Assembly (NCBI GenBank): GCA_019671135.1
Contig: JAHRHY010000037.1
Coordinates: 1 to 58,816, forward strand
Direction: 5' to 3'
Length of the DNA: 58,816 bases
DNA from: Linnemannia hyalina
Lineage: Eukaryota; Mortierellomycota; Mortierellomycetes; Mortierellales; Mortierellaceae
Shown here one piece after another: positions 30,559 to 41,798 of the stretch (within the stretch, counting starts at the first letter, position 1; each line of letters begins with the position of its first letter). The notes under the pieces were generated by a model. The model saw only the letters and a program-made list of their open reading frames with translations, had not been told where the DNA came from and ran no database searches. Position numbers and translations under genes: made by a program.

Positions 30559-31418
30559 CTGTGCGCCAAAAAAATGATTCATCTTTTTGTGAATTCAGCT
30601 TTTTTTTCGAAATGCTCATTTACCAATGTTCCAGTCGGCCCCCAGATTCCTGTCATACATTCTCTTGATTCGTAACCTCATTCATCACTGCTTGTCTTTT
30701 TTTGCATGGACCGACATCGGGTCATTGCCGGAATTGAAATGCCCCATCTCAATGAATCACTTAAATGGATCGCATGTAGTGGCGACTGATCTCCATGTAA
30801 AATTTTACATGGGCCTAGCACAGGACAATCTGCTTTTTTTAATACTACACACTCAATGCACTTTCTATAGGCAAACTGAAAGCAGTTCCATACGAAAGAC
30901 ATTGAGTGTGATCCAAATATCTCTGATGCGCGAAAGCAGCCATTCTCAATAGAGCGTAATATCATGGCAAAGTGTGAATTCGTGCTAGATCCATGTAACA
31001 AAACATGCTTTAGGGATATCTTCTATAAATGACATAAAAGCTACGTAGGTTTCCTATTTCCAGGATCACACTCAATGTCTTCCGTATGGAACTGCTTTCA
31101 GTTTGCCTATAGAAAGTGCATAGAGTGTGTAGTATTAAAAAAAGCAGATTGTCCTGTGCTAGGCCCATGTAAAATTTTACATGGAGATCAGTCGCCACTA
31201 CATGCGATCCATTTAAGTGATTCATTGAGATGGGGCATTTCAATTCCGGCAATGACCCGATGTCGGTCCATGCAAAAAAAGACAAGCAGTGATGAATGAG
31301 GTTACGAATCAAGAGAATGTATGACAGGAATCTGGGGGCCGACTGGAACATTGGTAAATGAGCATTTCGAAAAAAAAGCTGAATTCACAAAAAGATGAAT
31401 CATTTTTTTGGCGCACAG
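30559..31418. mobile_element. 860 bp TA-flanked fold-back MITE
   Basis: Two arms of about 356 bp (30559-30914 and 31063-31418) are inverted copies with few mismatches around a 148 bp loop. Tips read CTGTGCGCC...GGCGCACAG and are flanked by TA (30557-30558, 31419-31420), fitting a Tc1/mariner/pogo-type target duplication. The mirrored open frames in the arms are by-products and encode nothing recognisable. Confidence 0.88.
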
Positions 31419-31420
31419 TA

Positions 31421-32012
31421 GACAGGTGAACAAAGCATTAACAACGCGACCTCGAATTCCAATAAAGCAAGGATTTAAAGAGCCGACATCGAAGGATCAA
31501 AAAGCAACGTCGCTATGAACGCTTGGCTGCCACAAGCATGTGATTTGTTATCGAGCAATGTGACCTAAACGGTCTTTTTCCTCTTCATAAAAATCTTGGA
31601 AGCAAGTAATGATGGACGCGTGGTCAAAGAGTCTTGCGCAGTTCAATTGAGTCGAGGCCCGGTTCCGGGTTTAGATTAGGTTGTGGTCGAAGTATTCTTC
31701 AGGTGGCAGTGTGTTTAAGCCCAGACAGAAAAGACGCATGTGAAGAGAAGCTACGGTGAAACAAAAATTTTTAGCTTTGTGCACTGCCCAGGTGCTATAT
31801 TAAGCGCGACATCTTGAGCTGAATGTACGTGAAAAGAATTAGAGCTAAGTTGGCGGCGAACGAACTCATGTAACCAAGATGCATAGCCACCTATGATGTA
31901 ATGATGAGGAGAGGTGCAAAGAAATGGCGAAGCAGGAACACAGCCCACTTCTCAAGTCAAAAGGGTCCGCTCTGAAATTTTGTCTCTTTCTTCCAAACTC
32001 TTCATCCTATAC
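31421..32012. other. Intergenic with inverted 57-bp repeat
   Basis: No gene is seen. 31480-31536 is the inverted copy of 18649-18705. The rest has no recognisable structure. Confidence 0.4.
31480..31536 (-). repeat. 57-bp repeat, copy 3 (inverted)
   Basis: Reverse complement of 18649-18705, with no mismatch seen by eye. It lies 60 bp beyond the fold-back MITE. Confidence 0.75.
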
Positions 32013-32223
32013 TGTTACAGTATCATAGTGTTACAGTATCATAGTCTGCACTAACATTCCTATGCCTGCATTCCTCAACCCCTATTCTCATTCCTAATCC
32101 CACATTCCATACCCCTATTCACATATAGACCATACACTTAAATACCCTTACTGTCTGTACAATAAACCCTATCCGTTTCCGCCTCTTGCTCTTGTCCGCT
32201 CCCCTTCTTCTGCTGCTATTACA
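32013..32223 (+). repeat. LTR (+ orientation) of retroelement 2 family
   Basis: Begins TGTTACAGTATCATAG, a 16-mer present twice in tandem (32013 and 32029), and ends GCTATTACA. It is followed by the primer site TGGTAGCAAAAG. It matches the oppositely oriented LTR at 32585-32824 in its 3' half (e.g. CAATAAACC..ATCCGTTTC). The start could be 32013 or 32029. Confidence 0.75.
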
Positions 32224-32584
32224 TGGTAGCAAAAGTAACATCGATCCACACCCCTCCGCTCTGATCTGTCAATTCTTGATTTCTGCTCCCATTCTGTTTC
32301 TGTCCATCCCACTCAATTCTCCTCTTTCGCACCAGTCCCTCTCTTTTGCCAAACCACTTCCGCCTTTATTTCCACGCAGTTCCCTCTTCTTCTGTCCCTC
32401 ATGTCCGCCGCAAACGAAATTCGCCAACTCACCACTGGCCTCAGCGAAGATGCCCAAGCCAGGATCAATACCCTTCTTGCCAGTCTTACTCCCCCACCTC
32501 CATCTCCAGGCCCGACCCAGCTTGAACGAGAAGCTGCGTATCGCGATGTCGCCCGCACCCTCCATAAAATCCTCAAGCCTCAAA
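32224..32584 (+). pseudogene. 5' leader and N-terminal gag fragment of retroelement 2 family
   Basis: The LTR is followed by a primer site, a ~165 bp leader and a gag start at 32401 (MSAANEIRQLTTGLSEDAQA...). The frame ends after about 60 residues, where the terminal base of an inverted LTR is joined (32584/32585). Only the first part of gag is present. Confidence 0.6.
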
Positions 32585-32824
32585 TGTAATAGCAACAGAA
32601 GAAGGGTGATAGACAAGAGCAGGAGGCAGAAACGGATGGTGTTTATTGTACAGGGGAGCCAGGGTATTTATGTGTGCTAGGCTATGGGCTCCAGGATGGT
32701 GGTGATGTGGTGAGGTGGTGATGTGGTTAGATGGGGATGTAATTAGGTGATAATGTGGTTAGATGAGACAGTGGTTAGATGACGCTAATGATCTAGGGTC
32801 ACAACAGATTATGATACTGTGACA
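32585..32824 (-). repeat. 3' LTR (- orientation) of retroelement 2
   Basis: On the minus strand it begins TGTCACAGTATCATA and ends GCTATTACA. It is directly preceded by the purine tract AGGGGAAGG at the end of pol. It faces the LTR at 32013-32223 in opposite orientation. Confidence 0.8.
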
Positions 32825-35800
32825 CCTTCCCCTAATAAATAAAGCAGATCGTGTGTTTGACAGTATGTGCGAAGAATATCCGGACTATTGGCCATGTCCT
32901 TGAAGGGAACCCAGGTGGAGTCCTTGGCTGCATCGTATCCGAGCCATTTGACAAGAAACTCGATCTTGCGGCGCTTTGTGCGGTGGTCCAAGATGGCTTC
33001 AACCTCGTACTCAATTTCTCCATCAACAATTTCGGGGTCGGGTGGAGGTGCTACCCGACGGCCCAACGACTCCGGGGAGGGGAGGTATGGTTTGAGGCGG
33101 TCGACATGGAACACATCATGAATGCGCATGGTGGGAGGAAGCTCGACCTGGAAGGAGACCGGCGAACGTTGTGCCAGCAGGGTGAAGGGACCAAAGTAAC
33201 GGGCCTGAAGGGAGGAGGCTGGTCGGCTGGAGTCGTAGGCTGTTGTGATGTTCTCGGTGCTAAGAAGGACTTGATCGCCGACTTGGTAAGAGTGGGAACG
33301 ACGGTGAGCATCGGCATGCTTGGCCTGCACGGCTTGTGCGGTAAGGAGACTATCGCGGGCAGTAGCGAGGGCTGATTGCTGAGCATAGACAAACGAGTCA
33401 AAGTCCGACAAGGAAGCAGGGTCAGAGACACCCGTGGGTCCGAGGAGAGAGGCCGGTACTCGAGGATGGAAACCATGGTTCAGAAAAAATGGCGAGACGC
33501 CTGTGGACGAGTGGACCGCATTGTTGTATGCGAACTCGGCGGCAGGTAGGTACAGGTCCCAGTCGTCTTGTTTGTGATTCACCAGGGCGCGCAGCATGGT
33601 CTTGAGGGTTTGAATGGCCCTTTCCGACTGGCCGTCCGTCTGTGGGTGGAAGGAGGAGGACATGGCAAGCTTGGTGCCTAAGCGTTCCTGTAGTCGACGC
33701 CAAAAAGTGCTGGTGAATTTTGTATCTCTGTCGGAGACGATGGTGAGGGGGAGACCATGGAGGCGAAAGATGTTGGAGAAGAAACAATTGGCAACATCGG
33801 TGGCGGTGTCTGTGGTGCGACTTGGGGCGAAGTGCACTTGTTTTGAGACCTTGTCTACAAAGACGGTAATGGCATCGTGCTTTCGGGCGGTCATAGGTAA
33901 CTTGACGACAAAATCCATGGTAACGGTATCCCAGCGCTGCTCAGGAACTTCCAAGGGATGGAGCAGACCGGCAGGAAGGCGACGAACAGCCTTGTTTCGC
34001 TGGCAGCTTGAGCAAGAAGCCACGTAGTTACGGACATCAACAGACATCTTGGGCCAGTAGGCCAGGCGGCGTAAGGTAGTGTACGTTTTATCGAACCCCA
34101 GGTGGCCAGCAATGGCAGCATCATGAACATCATGAAGAAGAAGAAGGCGTAGGTCAGAGAACTTTGGTATGCAGAGTAGGGTATCACCATGCCGCTCAAC
34201 ATACAATAAGCCATTATACAATGAGTAAAGGGATGGTGACTTGCCTCGGAGGCAGCTTTGATAGATAGGGCCAAGACGAGGATCGTTTTGATACCCTTCG
34301 ATCAGGCGCTGCCTCAAACCTGTGTCCGCTTGAAGGTCAAGTGCATTGACTGAGAGGGGTGGGGGGTTTGGTACGCGGTGGTCCGGACGCCGAGAGAGGG
34401 CATCAGGAACGACATTGTCAGCGCCACGCTTGAACTTGAAATCAAAGTCATACTCTTGTAGAAGCTCCATCCAACGTGCTTGTCTTCGAGTGAGCTTGGG
34501 TTGCGTGGGGAAATGACGGAGCGTATCATGATCGGTATACACAATAAAATGGGAGCCGTCAAGGTAATACCGCCAGGTCTTGAGTGCGTGGACCACAGCG
34601 AGGAGCTCTTGCTCATGAGTTGGGTAAGCGGCCCCTTCATGTGCAGAGGATATAAAAAGGCATATAAAAAATATCCAAAGCCCAAGGAACGGAGTGTTTA
34701 CTTCCATAACTGACATATCTCTTCATAGTGGGCAACAGAACACAGAATAAAATAGCAATAGACAGCACAAGAATTTTTAAAATGTAATCTCTCCCCTGTA
34801 TTTCGCCCCAAAGATACAGTTGAGAGTACAAGTGCTTTAGATGATCACCTACAAGAACTACTCTGGCGAATCTTGCAGTGAGGGTTACAGGTTAATAGTA
34901 GATGGACACATTCAAGAGTGTAGTGTGCGAAAAATAAGAAGACTTTGTTGTTTGGAGAATAGGTTGGTGTTTAGTAGGATAGTTAAACAAAAAATGTTAC
35001 AATGGTTGTCTTATATGCTTGATATCATATATACATTCTCATCCCATAGTCGCTATGGATATTGTCGAGATCTACAGAGATGTAACAAACACCATATGAT
35101 AACTTGGACCTGAAAGGCCTCCTAATTCCGTTCTGCAGAATTCATCTTTCGCGAGGTGAAGGCCACGGGTCGTGCAAACCCATCAGCGTCTATCTGGAAG
35201 AGGACCGCGCCAACAGCATAACCCGATGCATCGGTCTCGACGATCGAGGGTAGGTCTGGGTCAAAGATGCGTAATACTGGGGCAGAGCTGATGGCATCCT
35301 TGAGTGCACGAAAAGCGGACTCGGTGGCATCATCCCAGACAAACTGGCGACCTTCACCTAGTAGAGACGTGAGGGGAAGAGCGATGTCAGCAAAATTGTG
35401 GATATACTGCTGGTAGAACTGAGCTAACCCAATGAACTGTTGAACGTCCTTTTGTTTTGTTGGGCGAGGCCACTCTCGAATGGCGCGAACAAGACCGGCA
35501 TTGGTGTGTAAACCATCCTTGGTAATGACATGACCGAGGAACTCAGTCTCTTCTTGCATAAAGGAGCACTTGCTCAACTTTGCATAGAGACCGTGCTGGC
35601 GGAGGAGAGAGAGAACACTGCGAATATGACGGAGATGTTCGGCCTTGGTCTTGGAGTATATCAGAATATCGTCAAGATAGACGACCACCCACTTGTCAAG
35701 GACGGGATCAAGGACCTTGAGCATCATGTTGGAGAAGGAGGCTGGGGCGTTGGTGAGGCCAAAGGGGACGACGTTGAACTCAAAGTGCCCGTATCGACAA

Positions 35801-37440
35801 CGGAAGGCAGTCTTATGAGTGTGAGGCTCATAGATGCGTTGTTGATGATACCCCGAGATTAAGTCCAACTTGGTAAAGTACTTTGCGCCCCGAAAACGGT
35901 CGATCAACTCATCAATTCTAGGTAAGGGATGGCGGTTCTTTCTTGTAATGCGGTTGAGACCACGATAGTCAACACACATACGTAGAGAACCGTCGGCCTT
36001 CTTGACAAAGAGCACTGGGGCGCCGTAGGGAGAAGTGCTGGGCTTGATGAGTTTTTTAGAGAGTAACTCATCAAGTTGCTTCTTCAATTCGTCCAACTCT
36101 GCAATAGACAAACGAATAACGGGCTTGAAAGGAGGGTCAACGCTCGGGTCCGTTTCGATGCGCATGGCATCTCCACGGTCCGGAGGTAGACCAGAAGGAA
36201 GTGAAGAGGGAAAAACGTCGGGGAACTCGTCGTGAACAATGGAGTGGATGTCAGGGGGAAGAGAGGGAGGTGGTCGTGGTGTGATGGGAGTGATCGAGGG
36301 CAGTTGTTGGTTAGAGGTGGGCTGGTCATTGTCATTGTCGTTATTGTTGTTGTTGTCTTTGTCGTTGTCTTTGTCGTTGGAACGAATGAGGGCAAGGTAT
36401 ATTTCGCTGCCGGGGGTTGTTGCCTCTGTGTAGAAGTGGATGTGGGAGAGGAGAAGGCCGCGAGTGCGAGTGCTGATGGAAGATGACTGAAAGCCGGTAC
36501 AGTCCCAGTCTATGTCGATGTCGTTGTAGCGGATGCGGAGGTTGTTGGTTCGCCAGTTGATGAGAGGGTTGGTTTGTGTGAGCCAAGGTTTGCCAAGGAG
36601 GAGGTCGTAGCTCTTTAAAGGGTAGACGAGGGGATCGAGAGTGGTGGAGTATTGTTGTTGTGCAAAGGTGATGTGGGCGGTGTGGGCAGAGAAGGAGCGA
36701 GATCCGTCGGGGAGGACAATGGGGATGGGAGAAGAAGAGTGAAGAGGAATTTGATGTCGCTTTACAAAAGAAGAGCTGATGACGTTGCCTTGAGCTCCAC
36801 CGTCGATGAGGATCCGAGCGGAGTGACCATTAACATTGCAGACAAAGGTGAGGAGGGTAGTCTTGGCTTGCTCGGCAGTGAACGTAGACACACCAATGCC
36901 CCTTTTTCGCAACCGGCGGATTTTGCTCTTGGTCATTGTGGGAAAGACAGGTACGGTCTCAGGCACGGGCGTGGTAGATGGAACAGACGAACCAGGCGTG
37001 GGGGCTAGAACGAGGGGCGACATAGGTGGGTCCAGGTCCACTGTAGCAGCCAATCCAGCCCCCTCTTGAACAGGGGAGGTGCATACAGCGGGGAGCTCAA
37101 TGATAATGGGAGAAGGGACAGGGGGCGAGGGATCAACAAGTGTAATGGCAGCGGGGGAGGGGAGAGGAGCAAGGTCTTTGGGCAGAGAAAGTCGTTTATT
37201 CGAAAAAGAAAAAGAGGAAAACTTATCTGAAGAAAGAGGCTTACTCCTCTGGTCCAGAGGAGCAGAGGAGGGGGCGGCAGCAACTAGAACCTGGACGTCT
37301 TCTAGTTGCTGTTGGCTTTTCCCGACTGAGCCTGGGAAGTAGCCTGTTGAGGGGTTGGGGTGTCGGCAACCTCGATATTGTTGAACTGTCGTGCCGGGCG
37401 TGAAGTCGAAGGAAAAGTCCTGCAATCGGGCCTGCGATAA
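32809..37440 (-). pseudogene. pol: Pol (and gag C-terminus) of chromovirus retroelement 2, split by a MITE
   Basis: Minus-strand frames 37458-35122 and 34716-32809 form one pol interrupted by a 495 bp insertion between AERN and YPTHEQEL of the RNase H domain. The first half has protease (LIDGGAQGN) and reverse transcriptase (VPFGL, YLDD). The second half has the rest of RNase H (YTDHDTLRHF), the integrase finger and catalytic core (TMDFV, SDRDTKF, TDGQSERA), GPF and a chromodomain (YEVEAILDH...FLVKWLGY). The C-terminal end of gag is recognisable in another frame near 37320-37440, where similarity stops abruptly. The pol stop lies about 14 bases inside the 3' LTR. It is a close relative of retroelement 1. 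The missing gag middle and 5' LTR make it defective. Confidence 0.88.
34628..35122. mobile_element. 495 bp Harbinger-like MITE inserted in retroelement 2 pol
   Basis: Flanked by a 3-bp duplication TAA (34625-34627 and 35123-35125), with imperfect terminal inverted repeats (GCGGCCCCTTCATGTGCA against GGAGGCCTTTCAGGTCCA, about 12 of 18 matching). A 3-bp TWA target duplication is typical of PIF/Harbinger elements. There is no transposase frame, so it is non-autonomous. It is younger than the retroelement it splits. Confidence 0.75.
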
Positions 37441-37929
37441 AATAAGGTTTAGACTCACTTTGTAAGTAACGAGACAAGAAGCAGGTTGTATTAGGGCCCA
37501 CCAGGAACGATCTCTTATGTCGTTCCTGGTGGCTTAGTTCTAGCTAGTTCATGTCTTCATCTATCTATGATCCACAAGGCAAATACGCAACAACTCCCTC
37601 CTAAGGGAAGGCTGAAAGCCGCCCTGAGAAGAAAGGAACGCGTGTGTGCTTTGTGGTGTGTGGTGTTTGGGAAAAAAAGAAAACCCAAAGGAAAATAAAA
37701 ATAAAAAAGAAAATAAAAATACACTGATCTGCAAAGGAAAACAAAAGAAACCTTGTCAGTCGTGTTGAGGGTCAATAAACCTCTCATGACATATAGTACA
37801 TATCACTCGAGGCAAAAAAGCAAAATCCTCGTGAGGGGAAACCCAAAGGGAAAACCTCATGCGTGATTATAAGGGGAAAGCTGAAAAAAACCCCTTCTCT
37901 CCATTCACTCCATCTTGTGGTGATGAGGA
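37441..37929 (-). other. Likely 3' untranslated region and LTR of retroelement 3, borders unresolved
   Basis: Non-coding DNA between the pol end of retroelement 3 and the gag remnant of retroelement 2. It has T-rich tracts on the minus strand and a strong hairpin at 37499-37533. No second LTR copy is available, so LTR borders cannot be set. GTAACGAGACAAGA at about 37467 (+) resembles the start of the LTR at 40084. Confidence 0.4.
37499..37533. repeat. Perfect 13-bp hairpin CCACCAGGAACGA
   Basis: CCACCAGGAACGA and its complement TCGTTCCTGGTGG are separated by 9 bases. It could be a transcript structure or the tip of a small element. Confidence 0.7.
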
Positions 37930-40089
37930 TTACTTTCGACCACGCTTGCGCGTGCGAGTAGTCCTTTTCTCCGTGCTACTCTTTTCGACAGTCTCCTTAA
38001 TTAAGCGCTTGCGTTTGCGGGGTTCTGATTGCACTGCTATCTGTGCACTATCATTTGGGCTGCCATGCTTGCGCGTGCCCCCACTTATCTCATCACTGAT
38101 CGTATCATTCATTGGCTTATCTTTCGATCGATCTTTAGCCTTCCGTTGCTTTGAAGCTGACTCCTGCTCTTCGCTCCTTGACTCATGTGTCTTCAACGTT
38201 TGACGAGGCTGCGGTAGAGATTGTGTAATTGGTTGATCGCGGGTCTTCCAATAGTCTGTGATACACTTTCTCTCAACAAAGTTCTTTTGAGGCTCCCAAG
38301 TTCGTTCCTTGTATCCTTTCCAACTTACGTAGTACTCTACTCCCTCCCCAGGAACATCCCTATGGTCGAGAATTTTTTCCACTTCGTAAGTTTCTGTTTC
38401 CTCAAAGTCGTCCAGTACCAGCTTTAGCTGTGATGGTGCGAAATTGCGCCCCAGTAATTCTCCTGTCCCATCTTTGAGAGCATAAGAACCACCAGTGGTG
38501 CGGCGGACAACAGTGTAGGGGCCCTCGTAACGAGGCGATAGCTTGTCACCCCTAATAGGATCCAAAGACATTACTTTTGCTCCATCTGGGAACTCATTGT
38601 GCAGTACCGTTCTGTTAAAACGCTCAATCATTCGCTGTTGAGTGTCACGTGTCTTGGTTTGAATTGCTGGGAAAACAACCTTGGTCATGTATTCAAGGCG
38701 TTCTAAGAGCACTTCATGAGAAGGAATAACACCCTTTTCATCCGAGAGATTACTCAGTCCATTAAATCGCCTTGCAAAAAACAAAGAAAAAGGCGAAGAG
38801 TTGTGAAGAGCCACAATTCTCGTGTTCATGGCCAGCTGTGCCATAGGAACATGTAATGCCCAACTTTGTTTCTGGTCGTCGATTTCTTTTCTGATAATGC
38901 TACACGCCGTTTTGACGTGGTTCTCGGCAACACCATTGCCTCTGGGGTGATAAGGAGTGACCAACCGATGGTCCACACCTAAATTAGTAGTCATTACTTT
39001 AATTGCCCCATTGACAAATTCTCTGCCGTTGTCAGATTGTAGAATGGCGGGAAAACCGATCAAAGTAAATGTTTTGAACAACACCTTTGCGACGGTGAGT
39101 GCCTCCTTGTTCGGTATAGGTTCAAGGAACACAAATCTTGTACAAACATCGACTAAGATGAGAAGGAATCGATTACCTCCGCTATCCACAGGAAAAGGTC
39201 CGGCTAGATCAACAGCCATGTGTTCTCCTGGTAACTGAGCATGAACGGCCTTCATTGGGTGGTACCCTTTGCGAGCGATATTGTTTCGCTGGCATTGTTG
39301 GCAACGTTGAACGAACTCCAAACAATCCTTGGCTAGATTAGGCCAGGTCTTGTCCACTCCGTGAATGTGTTTTACCATGGCATTGGTCCCAAAGTGACCA
39401 AGTGCATGGGTGTCGGCTAGGATAGTTCTCCTTTCAGAGACCTTCACTGTTTGACGAGGAGTAGTTGAATCCTGGATCAAATGCATGTATCCATAAATCT
39501 TTGTCGGCGCTGAACCTTCTGTTCTTCCCGTCCACAACTCCGGCGGGAACTGGCGAGACAAAGCGTCTGGAAGCACATTAAGCACGCCAGGGCGATAAAC
39601 AACCTTGAACGTGTATGACCAGATCAACTCCTGCCATCCGGTGAGCATTGAGTTCAAGTCCTTTTGCGTATGCATGTAGGTGAGAGCTCGATGATCCGTG
39701 AAGAGCGTGAAATGGTTGCCCCACAAATAATAATGTAGCTTCTTGAGGGCGAACACAATCCCGAGTAGCTCCTTTTGAGTAGCCGAATATCTCCTTTCCC
39801 GATCCTGTAACGATCGCGCTACAAAAGATATATATTTAATATTCTCAGGTTCACCTTCGCCTCCCGGTAACTGATACAGAACCGCTCCGACACCAACATT
39901 TGATGCATCTGTGGCAACATAAAAGGGTAGGCCGAAATCCGGAAAAGAAAGTACTGGAGCTTGTGTGAGAATATTCTTTAATGAATTGAAGCACCGTAAT
40001 TGAATGTCGTTTAATACGAAGGATCCAGGTACATTGCGTAGCGCGTCCAGCGGTGCCGCAACAGTGCTGATAAGAGGCATATATGTCAC
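37930..40089 (-). pseudogene. pol: 5'-truncated chromovirus pol (retroelement 3)
   Basis: 719 open codons starting just after the reverse-transcriptase core: connection region (PLISTVAAPLDALRN), RNase H (VATDASNVGVGAVL, FTDHRALTY), integrase finger (HALGHFG...CQQCQRN) and catalytic core (AVDLAGPFP, LQSDNGREF, RGNGVAENHV), GPY region (SPRYEGPY), chromodomain (YEVEKILDH...YYVSWKGYKERTWEP) and a long basic tail (KRKRLIKET...RKRGRK). It belongs to a different lineage from retroelements 1 and 2. The N-terminal half is absent because the LTR of retroelement 4 begins at 40084, immediately next to the first codons. Confidence 0.88.
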
Positions 40090-40280
40090 GAGACAAGAGC
40101 TTGCTCTTGTGACTTCGCCCTAACGAGTATAAAAGGGCCTTAGATAGCAAATCTATAGCTCTTTACTTGGTATCGCCAATACAACATACTCTTTAACCTA
40201 TTCCTTATACTCATTTCTTAGTCCTTGATCAAGGTTCTCTTTATCTACTTCATTCTATTGCTTGGTCTGCTTTCTTGACA
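40084..40280 (+). repeat. 5' LTR of retroelement 4
   Basis: Starts TGTCACGAGACAAGAGC, with an internal ACAAGAGC/GCTCTTGT hairpin, and ends TTTCTTGACA. There is a TATA box inside. The 3' LTR is missing, so the end is a guess, and the following bases (ATACCAAG) do not start with the usual TGG. Confidence 0.6.
40128..40135 (+). promoter_or_regulatory. TATA box in the LTR of retroelement 4
   Basis: TATAAAAG in GAGTATAAAAGGGCC, about 45 bases into the LTR, upstream of the gag gene. Confidence 0.6.
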
Positions 40281-40502
40281 ATACCAAGTCATACACCTAA
40301 AGAACCTTGGATCAAACTTTGTCTGTTTTCTATTGATATACTTCAGCGCTCAAAAAAAAAAAAAAAAAAAAAAAAAAGCCTTTTCCACAACAAAACCAAA
40401 CCCTATCTTCTTCAAGTTCTTTCCTCTTTTACTACCATCTTCCGTACACAACCCACAACCCTCAGAAACTACAACAACTCTTCACTTTCCGTATCAACTA
40501 CA

Positions 40503-41798
40503 ATGCTACCCGATAGTGAGATCCTTACAGCCAACGCGCGCTTCCAAGCACTGATGGACCGAGTAGCCACACTTGAACAAATAGTTCAGACGGTCACTCC
40601 CTTGCAAGCCAAAGTCACCGAACTCGAGGAGACTGTTCAGAAGTACCGTGATATGCTGGACTTCATTCTTTCGAACGAAGATTTCTTCACAAGCCTGACC
40701 GTCAACCTCAACCCTCGATTACTCAGCCTCGAATCCAACGTCCAGAAGATGACGTCACAATTACCACCCATCACTCGCGCAGAACTAGGCAAACTATTTT
40801 ATGATCACAAGACCGATGTCACCAACACAGTGAGTGCCATCTTCCAATCAACTACACCTCACTCCAGTAATAGCTCCCCTTCGAGGCCAAAAGTAGCACC
40901 CCCCGCAGTCTTCTCCGGCAAGCGTGAAGATTGGAAAGGGTTTCAGGCTCAGCTGGAACTCTTCTTCGTTGCAAACGAGACCCTCTATCCGAACGACCAC
41001 GACCGCATTGTGCTGGCTATCTCGCGCCTCGGTGATACTGCAGCGTTCAAGTACATGCAGAGATACGTTCCGTCCTTCAAGTTGCCTGTCGAGGAGAGAC
41101 CCGCATGTATTTCTAACCTGGATCAGTTCTTTGCTCTTATGAGTAAGAACTTTGGAGTCTCCAATGCTCACGTCCTAGCAGAAACCCAACTCCGTCAACT
41201 TAGACAGCGCGGTTCTGCCATCGACTATACAAACCGTTTCGTCAACCTTGCAGCGGATACAGCATGGAATGATAGCGCAATGATTTCACAGTTCCGCCTC
41301 GGCCTGAAGGAGTCTGTTCAAGAAGCCATGGCAAACTACCCCGAGCCACCTACCTTTGCCGAGTTTTCACAATTGGCTATCGACATCGACAACCGACAGT
41401 ACGGCTATGCAGTGACCCGTTCCGGCAACAAATCTTCCAGCACTCCGTCCCGTTCCACCACTGCCCACACTTCTACTACCACTCAAGCCTCATCCACCCC
41501 AACTACCGCGTCCACCCCTGCTACCTCAGCTCCCGCGACCACTTCGATGGACATGGATCTCTCGCATGCTCGCCATGGTCCTTTGCCACCGTCTGAGCGT
41601 CTTCGTCGTCAAAAGGAAGGACTGTGCACCTACTGTGGTTCAGCAGATCATTGGCTTGACGACTGCCCCAAGAAACCTGCAAAGCCCTCGTTCAAGAACG
41701 CCCCAAAGGCAACAGCCTCGATCTCGGCCCTTCAGCCTACACAGACTAACGACCAGCCCGATGCAATCTCTTTCCAATTGGAAAAAGATTCAGCCTAG
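40503..41798 (+). CDS. gag: Gag protein of retroelement 4
   Basis: 431 residues from the ATG at 40503. The frame is open further upstream but runs through a poly-A leader at 40353-40376. The N-terminal third is a coiled coil (ALMDRVATLEQIVQ, AKVTELEETVQKY), then the capsid region (FSGKREDWKGFQAQLELFF, LRQRGSAIDYTNRFVNLA), a Ser/Thr linker and a canonical C-x2-C-x4-H-x4-C knuckle (CTYCGSADHWLDDC). It overlaps pol in the -1 frame; GAAAAAG near 41781-41787 is a possible slip site. The frame is intact although the element has lost its 3' half. Confidence 0.9.
   Translation: MLPDSEILTANARFQALMDRVATLEQIVQTVTPLQAKVTELEETVQKYRDMLDFILSNEDFFTSLTVNLNPRLLSLESNVQKMTSQLPPITRAELGKLFYDHKTDVTNTVSAIFQSTTPHSSNSSPSRPKVAPPAVFSGKREDWKGFQAQLELFFVANETLYPNDHDRIVLAISRLGDTAAFKYMQRYVPSFKLPVEERPACISNLDQFFALMSKNFGVSNAHVLAETQLRQLRQRGSAIDYTNRFVNLAADTAWNDSAMISQFRLGLKESVQEAMANYPEPPTFAEFSQLAIDIDNRQYGYAVTRSGNKSSSTPSRSTTAHTSTTTQASSTPTTASTPATSAPATTSMDMDLSHARHGPLPPSERLRRQKEGLCTYCGSADHWLDDCPKKPAKPSFKNAPKATASISALQPTQTNDQPDAISFQLEKDSA

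Noticed and set aside
30626..31351. Mirrored ~110-codon frames in the 860 bp fold-back
   Set aside because: They are the same sequence in the two arms of a palindrome, with no domain.
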